The notes under the pieces were generated by a model. The model was not told the DNA's origin. It made no database searches and was given only the letters and a program-made list of their open reading frames with translations. A program made the position numbers and the translations under genes. Shown piece by piece: positions 33,131-45,341 of a stretch of DNA of 64,000 nucleotides. Origin of the DNA: Linanthus parryae (lineage: Eukaryota > Streptophyta > Magnoliopsida > Ericales > Polemoniaceae); the NCBI GenBank assembly GCA_023055425.1, contig JALGPY010000007.1, forward strand, positions 86,019,136 to 86,083,135. Reading direction: 5' to 3'. Each line of letters starts with the position of its first letter. Position 1 is the first letter of the stretch.

Positions 33131-33589
33131 TCAAAAATCAATTCCGATAAATTCCCGACAAAAATCTCGATCGAAGTCAAGACGACTCCATCCTTGGTAA
33201 AAGAATTATGTGAGGAGGAGTCTTCTGAAGAAGCTGATTGGAGAAAGCCCATCCTGCGCGCGATGGCTGATGGAACCAGCAAAGAAACTTGGGTGTCCAT
33301 CAAGGGATTTTGCATACACGATGGCCTGCTATACTACAAAGCCCCAGGGGGGATTCTCATGCGATGCTTAACGGAAGAGGAAGGTCGAGCAACCTTGGAG
33401 AAGATCCATCAATATTCATGCGGAGACAATGAGATCTCTTTCTACAGGAAATCTCAAAGATATGGGATCCATTGGCCACAGATGTCGTACTTTGCAGCCA
33501 TCATACAGAGCAGCTCTGAGAAATGCGCGCTGATTAAAGATTCTTTAGAAATTTCCACAATCGAAGATGGAGACTGGAGAAAGCCTATA

Positions 33590-34797
33590 ATTGACTAATT
33601 ACAAGAAGGGACTCTGCTTGCCAACATATAAGAGGCTGATAAGCTCAAAAGGAAGGCTGCTCGATACGTCTTACAAGAAAGTTTGCTGTGGCGGAAAGGA
33701 CACAATGGGAATTTGCTCAGATGTCTGAATGGGCAAGAAATCCAAGAGGTCATGGAGATGTCCCACCAAGTAGAGCACCAAGGAGGCGCAAAGCTGTGCA
33801 GACAGCAATTAACAGTCGGATATTTCTGGCTAACCATGGAAGTCGATTGCCGCTCGAAAGTCAGAAGATGCCAGCAATGCCAATTCCATGGAAACCTAGT
33901 GCATGCTTCTACCATTGGCTTGCACGTGTTGGGGACTCGCTGGACATTCCACACTTGGTCGCTGGACTTCATCGGACCAATACGACCCCCTTCGCACGGA
34001 AATTAATATATCCTCACAGGAACAGAGCAATTCACTAAGTGGGTTGAGGCAATCCCGCTCAAGACAGCGATTGCGGCGGTCGTGGTCAAATTCATACAAG
34101 AAAACATCATCCATCGCTTTGGTATCCCTAACACCATATTGTCTGACAATGGAACTCCTTTTGTCAATCTCCAGGTTTCCACAAAATTAAAGGAGTACAA
34201 CATAAGGAAAATCTTCTCCACGCCCTATTATCCAAGAGGAAACGGACAAGCGGAGGCCACCAACAAGACGTTGCTCCGGATATTGAGCAAAATGGTCGCA
34301 GACGATCACAAAAAATGGGCGGATTCGTTTGGAATGGCGCTTTGGGCGTATCGCACATCGCCTAGGACTCCTACGGGAACTTCCCCATTCTTACTATGCT
34401 ATGGGGATGAAGCCGTTGTCCCTCCTGAAGTCAAGGGGAATTCAGCAAGACTTGTTTCAGTGCTTTATTTGACAACGAGCGTGACCATGATCTTATCATG
34501 CTCTAAGAAAGACGCGAGAAAGCTACTAGAACGAACGTCAAGTATAAAGAAAGGATCTCGCGCGCCTACAAAAAAAAGGTCCAGCACAGGGACTTCACAA
34601 TAGGGGACCTAGTCCTGCGAGGTTCCGACCATTGCATGCACGAAGCAGCTCATCCCAAGTTTGCAGCTAACTGGGAAGGACCCTTTGAGGTCAAAGAAGT
34701 CTTTGATAGTGGTTATTGCAACATTCTGCGCTGTCACGGGACTGCCACCACTCCAACATCGGTTAATATGCGGTGGCTGAAAAAGTACTATCCCTAG
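33590..34797 (+). pseudogene. gypsy integrase
   Basis: Zinc-finger part with SHQVEHQGGAKLCRQQ and CQQCQFHGN, then the DDE core: WSLDFIGPIRPP, ILSDNGTPFVN and YYPRGNGQAEATNKTLLRIL, then a C-terminal AANWEGPFEVKEV and RWLKKYYP before the stop at 34797. A stop after SHGN (34004-34006) and a shift near 34440-34600 break it. Confidence 0.88.
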
Positions 34798-34914
34798 CTT
34801 TCTCTCTCTTTACTTTGCTTAACACCTGCACTGTATATCTTTATAAAGTCCTCCCATATCTACAAGTATCATTTATCATTCTTCTTATATGGATCAGCAG
34901 CAATGCGTGAACGT

Positions 34915-35515
34915 AAGCCTATCTCATATGATAGAAGTAATGCAAACTCAAAGCCTATCTGTCTAGATAGCAGCCAAACGCGACTAAAGCCTATCTCATG
35001 TGGTAGATGCTAATTGCAAATTAAAAGCCTATCTATTTAGATAGCAGCCAAAACGCGACTAAAGCCTATCTCATATGGTAGCAGCTTATTGCAAATTAAA
35101 ATCCTATCTATTTAGATAGCAGCCAAAACACGAATAAAGTCTATCTCATATGGTAGCAGCTAAACTGCGAATTAAGCAGAGCCTATCTGTTTAGATAGCA
35201 GTCATTCGCAAATAAAGCCTATCTGTTCAGATAGCAGCTAAACACGACTAAGCACATCCGTCTGGTGGCAGTAAAGTAAAAAAGCCTATTCGACCGAGTA
35301 GCAGCAAATATGTGAATCAAAGTCTACCTTATTAGACAACAACAAGTGCAAAATCAAAACACGTTTGTATAACAGTTAAGATGCGCGCCTATCTAATTAA
35401 ATAGAGGTCAAAAGCAAGTCTGTCCTATTAGACAAAACAGCAAATGCAAAGCATATTTTCATCGCAGCCAAATGCGGTTTACAACTTATCTATTTAGATA
35501 GCAGCTCAAAGCGAG
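34915..35515 (+). repeat. tandem hairpin-repeat array in the gypsy 3' region
   Basis: About a dozen degenerate units alternate AAAGCCTATCT-...-AGATAGCAGC-AAACGCGA. Each unit holds CTATCT...AGATAG, able to form a 6-bp stem. Related units recur at about 36500-36650 in the same element. Tat-group elements are known for such arrays after integrase. Confidence 0.85.
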
Positions 35516-35590
35516 GATTACAATAAAAAGTGCTTTCAATCAAAAGCTAAGTGTTCTCAAAGAACGTTCAAAAGATTCCTACATGGTAAT

Positions 35591-36031
35591 CTATACGAAA
35601 CTGACTACGATCAACTCCGCCCTGTCGTCGACGTCCTCGACCAGAACAGAGCTCATACCGTTGGCAAGGCAAGATGCTAGATTAACTTCATGCCATAAAG
35701 GCTGCTCATGTGAAGAACAAGTGAGAGAACAGCTCATGGGTAGGAAGCTGATTGTGCGTAAGTATGAAGCACCCCCACTTGTTACTCCCTGGATTAAGCA
35801 ATGGTGGCAAATAGTTCTCCGTCGTAGAGCCACCAGAGATGCACCCCACTCATTACTTGCTGGTTTAAGAATCGGTGACACATTATTTTCCGCTGAAGGT
35901 CCACCGGAGAAAATCCCCGCAATCATGACTGAGGAAAAGATGTCTTCATTCCAACGGAAGAGCTCACACCACCGGTCTTCGAAAAGACCAGGAAAATCAG
36001 AAGCTTCTTCTGTGAGTTCCTTGGGAGCCAT
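35591..36031 (-). CDS. antisense ORF 2 of the gypsy element
   Basis: An open antisense frame (146 codons from MAPKELTEEA). Its N-terminal 65 residues resemble the start of the larger antisense gene (MAPN..., later PASNEWG versus PANSDWN), hinting at an old partial duplication. The plus strand is also open here (35583-36077), so the coding strand is uncertain. Confidence 0.4.
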   Translation of the reverse strand: MAPKELTEEASDFPGLFEDRWCELFRWNEDIFSSVMIAGIFSGGPSAENNVSPILKPASNEWGASLVALRRRTICHHCLIQGVTSGGASYLRTISFLPMSCSLTCSSHEQPLWHEVNLASCLANGMSSVLVEDVDDRAELIVVSFV

Positions 36032-36903
36032 TTCTATAGCACAACGCACAGGTGCAAGCTTGGAGGCCCAGGGCTGATACAAATTGAAAATGGGTAAAAA
36101 GCAATGAAGAGAATGACAAGGACTCAGGAGAAGTGGCATTTTGCCAAATGCAAGAACCCAGAAGGGTAGCAAAGGTGGAGAACAAAATGGGAGATAAGAA
36201 GGTTTATATAGGACTGAAGGGAGACTCTTCAGTTCCTGGCCGAGTCAGCAACGTCTCGAAAACGGGCGAGAATTAATGACCCTAATAAAGCCTACAACGA
36301 TACAGTATCCCTAGGCAAAGATGAGGATTTGGTTTACTGTGTGACGGGCGGACCTTATTTAAATTCCACGATGGCACAACATTTCAGATAATGATGGCGG
36401 ATCATGGGGACTTGAGCCTCTAAAAGCATTAAAATATTCAAGACTCACTGAGTCTTGAGTCAGTCAGTTCTAAAATTGCAGCAAAGCATGACATATACGC
36501 GTAAGCCTATCTGTCTACGATAGCGGCCAAAATCATTAAGTCAAGTGTAAGCCTACATGTATAGGTAGCAACTAGACGCGCGCGTAAGCCTGTCTCACAA
36601 GATAGCAACCATGCGCGGTGATGCGCGAGCCTATCTGTACAGATAGCCATAAGCTCACAAACTTCAAAAACCTGAGCCTGATGGCGAAAATTCTACTTAT
36701 CTTTCAGCAATCACATAATGCCTTGCATTCATGTAAGCAAAAAACATGAGCCAATCACAAGCGGAAAGAGAGATATTTCAATACGCGCGAAAACGGCATG
36801 CGGAAAAGTAGAAAAGTTAAAATGACTCAAACGATCCAAGGATCGCGACCATAGAGGGTACAAGAAAGTTACATTGAGTTCAAAAGAGTAAATCTCGCAA
36901 AAA

Positions 36904-38343
36904 CTAATCCTTAAAGAAATCCTTCAAGAGGGAATCTCCAGCCGACAACCTGATGTTGTTAGCAGTTAGCATCTCTAAACGAGCCTTGTTGTTTGCATGG
37001 CGTTTGGTGGCTGCCTCAAAATCCTTGGCCATCTGCTCCAACTCTGCCCTGCGCGCGTCTAGAGCAGCTTTCTGCTTCCTATAAGCATCATACTCGGACC
37101 TGAGTTGCGCAAAAATACGAACTTTTTTCAACCTCTGCACAAGGAAGTCCAAACCCAATCGTCCTGTTGCGACCTGTTGAAGCTCTTCTATGAGAGTAAG
37201 GAGGTCTTGAGCGCTATCAAATGATCGCAGGATTAGTTGAATGAACTCTCTCCAAAAGAGAGACCATATTTTTGAAGAGTTCCCCTCTATCTTTTGGGGC
37301 CAGTTCCAACACTCTGGCAAATGCGGTTGGAAAGGACACGCGCACCTTCATCAACCACTCGAGGCAAGCTTGATTGATACCTACACGCGCAAAAAGAAAA
37401 AGCAGAACACTCGACACAAATATGAGTTCAGTGACCAAGTATCATGAATAATGGGGAAATGGCCTTGCCAGTTTCTTCAACAATATGATGAAGAGGGGCA
37501 ATGGGCGCTACTGCCTGCAAGATGGAACCAGCAGCCTCGGCCAATCTCCGATCTCCCTGAACCTCCCTCGCAAAGTATGCCTCACGGATTACAAAACTTC
37601 TCTCAACCACAACAGGATTCACAGCCTGCGAACCCCATACTTCAAATGGATTCTCGGAGAAAAGGGCATCCAAATCCAAATCGAAGCCCCCCTGCAAAGG
37701 CAGCACTTCACGAAACCCTCGGTGCAGGAGGGGCGTTACGCTTGGCTGACCAGTCCCTTGGACATTCTGAGCAGTAGAGATGTTGTGCCCAGTCAAAACA
37801 GCCTCCGCACCACTTCCCTCAACAGGAGCAACACGCTCACCCAACTCAACATCATTATTAGAGGGCTCAGGCTCCCCGGCATTTTCCCCAAGAGGCACGT
37901 CTTCCACATCCGTTGCATTTTCTCCCCGCCCAGTATATTCTTCATCTGAGGAAATTTGTATTGCTGGGGTGACAGGGGCAGCATTATATTCTTTCGTTTG
38001 GTCTTCTTCGTCCTGCTCTTCAATGAACTCGAGACGCTCCCCATCAGCACCACCCTCTGCCATGGGAGTTCTCTCCATTACAGTTTGCCCCGAAGAGCCT
38101 GCATCAGAGACAAGGGATACTTCTCCCATCTCTCCCTCATCAGAGCTATCCCCTACGGCCGGATAAGAATAACGTTTCAGGGGTCATAAAAAAAAATTGG
38201 CTCCAATAAAAAGAAAGAAATGAGTAGTACCTCTCTTCTTAAAATCTGGATTGACGACAGCCTGCTTGCTGACTTCCATTCGAGAACGCTTTGATTTCTG
38301 AGTAACTATGTCTCTAGCCTCGGGTTCGTCACCTGTTCTCTTT
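36904..38343 (-). pseudogene. antisense plant-mobile-domain-like gene, 3' half
   Basis: Left of the nested copia the antisense reading continues: an acidic, proline-rich part (about 37428-38129, with EEQDEEDQTKEY), then a helical C-terminus (about 36904-37320) with RRAELEQMAKDFEAATKRH, probably a coiled coil, ending in a stop at 36904. Frames overlap and shift between 37217 and 37440. I infer it belongs with 46747-48913 because the copia element separates the two pieces. Confidence 0.5.
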
Positions 38344-39748
38344 AGTTGGAATAGAGGCCCTAGAGGCAATCTTATTTTAGTATGAATTGGCTAGAATAAT
38401 CATTGTATTATTTATGGAGATATTTAATAAAATGAAGTCCTTACATTTACAAATCGCGTTGTTTATCTTAAATATCCCTAGTCAAATTTAATGATTAATA
38501 GGCCGATCATCTATAGACTAGTATGGGGTTGGATTGATATGGAGATATCACGATTCAACACATGGGTATGTATTAGGAGTAATGACATACTGGATTGACC
38601 CAAATCCGAGAAGGCTACATACAAGTTATGTAAAAGTCACAAGCGCTTCTCGCGGTGATAGGATATTATCATCCTTAGACTTGAAGTCACTAGATCCTCT
38701 AGTTGTTGAATATTGTGCTTTGACAACGTGAAACGCTACTCCGTAACTGGGTGGTTATAAAAGCGCATGTTGGGCACAATAGGAAGCAAGCTTAGAGATG
38801 GTGAGTGATGTAGACATGATTTGTCCCTCTCACACAACGGGAGCAATTATCCGAGGCCACTCGAGGGATGGCGCCTATGGAATGTCTGGCCAGACTCATA
38901 TGAATCAATATGTGGATATTGATGTCATATGCATGGATATGGCTATTCCCAGGATCGAGAAACATTGATTGGATATACGAGTGTGACTTGTATGTCTCGT
39001 GTCCAATCTGGATATTGAGACAAAGGGATGCGATAATAAGATCACAAGGTTTGTAAAGATGACTATTTCTATTAATTGGGTGGCATGGATGTGTTGCTAG
39101 ACACCGCTCCATGTTTGTAAATAGTTACTAACAATTAAGTAGAAACCTATGGGGTCACACGCCATATGGATATAATTGGACAAGAGACATAATTAATATA
39201 GATTAATTAAAAGGATCATATTTCAACAAGTTGCTAATTTAGTAGGACTAATCAGCAAATAATACTAATCCATATATGGATATGATTAGTATTAGGGCCT
39301 TTATGGAAACAACTAGGAGTAGTTGGACTTAATAAAGGAACTCATTCCTTCCATCTCAATACATGTTATTCATAACACATATTGAGAGGAGAGAAAAGAT
39401 TTGAGAGCAAGCAAGTAAGAGGCGTCTGCCCCTTACCGGCCACCCCAAGCCCGTCGGCTACACAAGGAGGCCGAACTCCTCCTTGTGGCTTCGTTGCGTG
39501 ATTCCTTCGTCTCCTTCCTCCGTTCTAGCTAGCACAAGAAGGTTGGTAGGTCCAATTCTCTATCCTAGGTGTGGATCAACCGTAGAGAACGTGACATTAT
39601 TCGCGTTTGAAGTCATCAAAGGAGAACCCAAAGGTAAACACATATTAATCCTTTACTATCGTTATGTTTTCTTGACTTGTGATCCTTGGAGGGATTTGAA
39701 CGGAATAAATATCTTCTTCTGCTGCGATTCTATTTTCAAAACCCTACA
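38344..39748 (+). repeat. copia 5' LTR (1405 bp)
   Basis: It begins AGTTGGAATAG where the 3' LTR has TGTTGGAATAG, so the terminal T has mutated to A. It ends AAAACCCTACA next to the primer site. Confidence 0.93.
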
Positions 39749-39749
39749 G

Positions 39750-39762
39750 TGGTATCAGAGCC
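39750..39762 (+). other. primer-binding site, initiator tRNA-Met type
   Basis: TGGTATCAGAGCC lies one base inside the 5' LTR end, as in other plant copia elements. Confidence 0.9.
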
Positions 39763-41375
39763 ACAGGTCGTAGAGCATAACGTAGTATATGTGTTACGAT
39801 TTTGTTGTTTTAACACTTTAAATTCATGTTTATCGCGTAAAACGACAAATTAAGCATAGTAGCTGCGGTTGAATGGAGATTCAATCTAACAAGATCTAAT
39901 TGTGCATTGGATGCAACAAATTAGTGAGTTTCTTGGTTTGAAGATTAGGGTTTGGGCACATGTTTGAGAAAAGGGTTTTTCAACATGGAAACAACTTGGA
40001 TTGGGCAACAAGGAAGGAGTTGTTTTTGGAAACAACTCCCATAAAGGGTTTGACCCCCATAGGGGACTGCCCCTATGCCTTGCCGCCTAAGCCATGCACG
40101 GCCTAAGGGCCGGCCGGGCCTAGGCGCGACCAGGGGGACCGGCGGCTTGGGCTTGGCCGGGCCCTAGGGCCGTGTGTGATCCAATAGGGATTTGGGAAGT
40201 TCTTTTTTGATTGTTTTTGACCCTAATTCTTCCAATACAATTAAAAATTGAACAAGCGCGTTAAAATTGGTTTTAACTGTTTATGTGCTATTCACATGGT
40301 GGTTGGATATGGCCCTAGGTTGTGGTTTGTGTGTGAATGTTTATTTTGTGGTTTGTTTTACGGCCTGCGAGCTGATCAATTAATGTAATAAGTAATTAGG
40401 GATTACGGCCTGCGAGTCGTTTTTCTTCTCAATTTGTGAGATTTATTTTATTTAGTATAGGAGTAGCTAGATAAAATATATTGTAAGCCAAGATTGAAGA
40501 AAATACGCCAAAAAGACATTGGAGCCATGAAGATGGAGCATGGAGCATTCCACAAAACTATGAAGGATGGACCAAAAGATGGAGGCGCATGGCGATGTGA
40601 TCTATTTTAGGGTTCATAGATATTCTCATTGGCTTGGGAATATCTTAGTCTAGAAAGACCATATCCACATCACGTTATTTTTGTTGTGGTTGTTTATTTC
40701 ATTATCTTATTATTTTGTGATTGGTGTATGGTTGATGCATGCGATTAGGATAATAAGAACAATTTGACAACCCGGATCTATGATTTGGAGTTTTGCCCAA
40801 AATTCAAACATATAGATCACGTTGATATGGATCAACAATGCAAATTAAAATTGAAAGGAAATCCCTCAATCAAAATATTGTGTTTATGCCTTCTCGTTAT
40901 TTAAACACTCATCATGATCACTATATCCCATGATTGTGCGTGCCAAAGCATGGCAACATGGTTTATCGTGATTAGATGCGACGGCACGTAACAATGTGCA
41001 ATTGTTTAAGTAAGAAGTTGGACACAACTAGGTAGATTTAATAAGATTAAAAGAACCTAGAGGCATACAATTGGGATTATCCATGGGGATGGATAAATAA
41101 TAGTTATTTTCCCAATTGAACCAAGAGTTACATATGATGTAATTGGAATGGTTCCTACCTAAATAACAAATTCCGGGTGACTTGCCAAAGCAAGCTTGGA
41201 AAAGGCGAAATATGGATCTTGGCCCACTAGAAAATATAAGGATATTTTCCGCATTAATATGGAGGGTTATTAATCCGAGAAAAATAGTGGGAGCTACATT
41301 TAATAATCTAGCCATTATTGAGTGTAGTAAAATCATACTAAAATCTTGTATATTTCTCGTTTTTGTAGAATTCCA
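39763..41375 (+). other. copia 5' leader
   Basis: A 1.6-kb untranslated leader between primer site and gag, with a GGCCG/GCCGGGCC-rich patch near 40085-40170. No coding sequence is recognised. Confidence 0.6.
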
Positions 41376-44300
41376 ATGGCAAACAATTCATCAAATTCAT
41401 CACACTCCCTACGGGCTGTTATTGAGAAGGACAAGCTTTCTGGAACCAACTTTCTGGACTGGTAAATAAATTTAAGAATTTTTCTTAAACAAGAAAAGAA
41501 ACTGTACACACTAGAAGAAGAAGTTTTAGAGGGTCCAGAGAACAATACCCCAGCAACCCTAAAGGCGTATCAAAGACGTGTTGACGATGCTAATGATGCG
41601 GCCTGCCTTATGCTTTGCACCATGTGTCCTGAGCTTCAGAAGCAACATGAGAACATGAATGCAGTCGATATGATTGAATACTTGAAGCAGCTCTTTCAAG
41701 AGCAGGCAAGGGTTGAACGGTATGAAGTTTATCGGGCATTGTTCAAGAATCACTTGGCATAAGGGAACCCAGTAGGACCGCATGTGTTGCGGATGATCGG
41801 GTATCTTGAGAATCTCGATCGCCTAGGGTCCCCGATTGGTCAAGAGTTGGCCACAAATCTCATTCTGAAATCGTTTCCGGATAGTTATGGAAAATTCATC
41901 ATGAACTATAACATGAATGAGATCGCCAAGCCTCTGCCAGAGCTACTCAATATGTTGAGGACAGCTGAATAATCCATCAACAAGGGAAATGGCAAGGCCA
42001 TAATGATGGTGCAGAAAGGAAAGGGTAAAATGTTTGCCTCTACATCCAAGGGTAAAGGCAAGTCTGTTGCTAAACCTAAGGACACTGCTCTTAAACCTGC
42101 TGGTGGCGTGGCCAAAGGCGTGATCAAGGGTGATTGTCACTACTGCAGTCAGCCTGGACACTGGAAGAGGAATTGCCCAAAGTATCTGGAGGATAAAAGG
42201 CTTGGGATAGTGATCCCACAACCACCTGGCATTTTTGTTATAGATGTTAATTTAACTACTTCTTCATCATGGGTATTGGATACCGGATGTGGTTCTCATA
42301 TTTGTTGAAATATGCAGGATCTAAGTAGAAGTAGAAAATTAGCAAAAGCAGAGGTGGACTTGCGCGTTGGGAATGGAGCAAGAGTTGCTGCATTGGCTAT
42401 AGGCGTGTATAGGCTGTCTCTGCCTTCTGGATTAGTATTAGAATAAGATAATTGCTTTTATGTTCCTGCTATGAGTAAGAACATTATTTCCGTATCTTGT
42501 TTGGACAAGAAAGGTTTTACTATTTCAATAAACAACAATTGTTGTTCCATTTATTTTGATAGTATTCACTATTGTAGTGCGCAATTATTTAATGGATTAT
42601 ATATCCTTGATCTAAGCTATCCAATCTATAACATAAATACTAAGAGGATTAAAATGAATGATTTAAATCCTGCTTATCTATGGCATTGTCGTCTAGGCCA
42701 TATACATGAGAAACCTGTATCTAGACTCCATAAGGATGGATTTCTAGACTCATTTGATTTTGAATCATATGAGACATGTGAGGCTTCTTTATTAGGAAAG
42801 ATGACAAAAGTCCCCTTTCAGCAAGAAAGGTGAAAGGACTAGTGAGCAATTAGCACTCATACATACTGATGTGTGTGGGTCGTTTGCTACACCTGCCAAA
42901 TGTGGTTATGTCTACTTCATTAGATTCACTGATGGTTTCCGTAGATATGGTTTTGTATACCTTATGAAGGCTAAATCTGAATCTTTTGAGAAATTTAAGG
43001 AATTTAAGAATGAAGTAGAGAAGCAACTTGGCAAAAGTATCAAAGCTCTACGATCAGATCGAGGAGGTGAGTACTTGAGCCAAGAATTTGATGATTTTCT
43101 TAGAGTGTGTGGGATATTATCCCAACTCACTCCACCCGGAATGCCACAATGGAATGGCGTATCCGAGAGGAGGAATCGAACCTTGTTGGACATGGTGAGA
43201 TCTATGATGTGTCAAACAGATCTTCCGTTATCCTTTTGGGGCTATTCTTTAATGTGTGCAGCTTTCACCATTAACCGTGTTCCATCCAAATCAGTCATCA
43301 AGACCCCACATGAGATGTGGAGTGGGAGCCGTCCCAAAGTGTCGTTTATGAGGATATGGGACTGCGATGTTTATGTAAAACGTTTACAGCCAGATAAACT
43401 CGGGCCGAAATCGGATAAATGTAAGTTTGTGGGATACCCTAAGGAAACTAAGGGCTATTACTTCTACAATCCAACCGATAACAAAGTGTTTGTTGCTCGA
43501 ACCAGCGTGTTTCTAGAAAGAGAATTTGTCTCTAAAGAAGAAAGTGGGAGGACTGTAGAACTTGAAGAAGTTCAAGAACCACAAATTACTAATTCGGTTG
43601 TGGAACATGAACAGGAACCACAACAGGTTGTGGAGCAACCTGTTCAAGTAACACAAGAGCTTCGTAGGTCGAGTAGAGTGCGCCAGGAGCCAGAGAGGTA
43701 TGGACTTCTCGTGACGGAAACTGGTGACACTATGCTCATAGGAGATGAGCCTACTACCTATGGAGAGGCCATGCAAGGGCCGGACTCTCAGAAGTGGCTG
43801 AAAGCTATGAGATCCGAGATGGAATCCATGTACACAAACCAAGTATGGACTTTGGTGGAACCACCCCAAGGGGCACGCCCCATATGGTGCAAATGGGTCT
43901 TCAAGAAGAAGACCGACATGGATGGTAATGTAGTTACCTATAAGGGCCGATTGGTGGCTAAAGGATTCAGACAGATTCATGGTATAGACTATGATGAAAC
44001 TTTTTCCCCTGTCGCTATGACCAAATCCATCCGAACCCTACTTGCAATTGCGGCTTACTATGACTATGAGATTTGGCAGATGGATGTCAGAACAACATTC
44101 GTTTATGGGAATCTTCTCGAGGATGTGTACATGACACAACCATAAGGTTTTGTAGATCCAGAGCATGCAAATAAGGTCTGTAAGCTTCAACGATCCATTT
44201 ATGGATTAAAGCAAGCTTCTAGGAGTTGGAATCGACGTTTTGATTAAGCCGTCAAAGAGTTTTACTTCATCAAGAATGAAGATGATTCTTGTGTCTACAA

Positions 44301-45327
44301 TAAGGTTAGTGGGAGCTCCGTAGCGTTCCTGGTCTTGTATGTGGATGACATACTACTCACTGGAAACGACATTCCTATGTTGCAATCAGTTAAGGATTGG
44401 CTAGGAAAGTGTTTCTCAATGAAAGACTTAGGGAAAGCAGCCTATATACTCGGTATAAAGATCTATAGGGATAGATCTAAGAGGTTGCTAGGCCTAAGTC
44501 AAAGTACATATATAGACAAGGTGTTGAAACGGTTCAACATGCAAGATTCCAAGAAGGGATTATTGCCCATGTCTCATGGAATTACTCTTTCGAAGAGTGA
44601 TTGTCTATCCAATAAGATTGAGATGGACAGCATGAGTAAGATCCCCTATGCCTTGGACATAGGATCTATCATGTACGTCATGTTATGTACTAGACCGGAC
44701 GTATCATACGCGTTGAGTATGGCGAGCAGATATCAGTCTAATTCGGGTGAGAGTCACTGGATAATAGTCAAGAACATCCTCAGGTACTTGAGAAGAACTA
44801 AGGATGCGTTCTTGATATTTGGAGGTGACTAAGAGTTGCGTGTAACTGGTTACACGGATGCAAGCTTCCAAACCGACATAGATGATTTCAGATCGCATTC
44901 GGGATTTGTGTATTGCCTAAATGGAGGAGCTGTGAGCTGGAAGAGTTCCAAGCAAGAGACGGTTGCTGATTCTACAACAGAGGCTGAGTATATTGCTGCA
45001 AGTGGTGCAGTAAAAGAAGCTGTTTGGATTAGAAAGTTTGTTTCTGAGCTTGGTGTAGTTCCTAGCATTGGGGATGCCACAGTGTTGTATTGTGACAACA
45101 CAGGCGCGATCGCTCAATCTAAGGAACCTAGATCACACCAGAAATCCAAACACGTACTCCGGAAGTTCCATATTATTCGAGAGATTATCGATAGAGGAGA
45201 TGTGAAGATATGAAAGATTCCTACAAATGATAATCTGGCAGATCCATTCACAAAGCCGCTTGTTCAGCGCAAGCATGAAGAGAACACTAGGGCGATTGGC
45301 ATACGCGATGCACCAGATTGGCTCTAG
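41376..45327 (+). pseudogene. copia Gag-Pol polyprotein, nine stops and one frameshift
   Basis: One frame covers 1316 residues if a single extra base near 42816-42822 is ignored. It holds Gag, zinc knuckle CHYCSQPGHWKRNC, protease WVLDTGCGSH, pre-integrase YLWHCRLGHIHEKP, integrase (HTDVCGSF, LRSDRGGEYL, WNGVSERRNR), RT (GRLVAKGFRQ, YVDDILLTGND) and RNase H (STTEAEYIAAS). Premature stops begin at 41463, 41760, 41970, 42306, 42444, 44143, 44245, 44830 and 45211. Those at QP*GF, FD*AVK and LA*GN stand where relatives have Glu. Confidence 0.92.
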
Positions 45328-45341
45328 TGCGAGTGGGAGAC

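Noticed and set aside
34915..35515. CRISPR-like repeated units
   Set aside because: Eukaryotic retrotransposon context, degenerate repeats and no unique equal-length spacers; it is a tandem array.
35583..36077. Plus-strand 164-codon ORF in the gypsy element
   Set aside because: It is the complement of antisense ORF 2 and shows no recognised domain; the minus strand is the better candidate.
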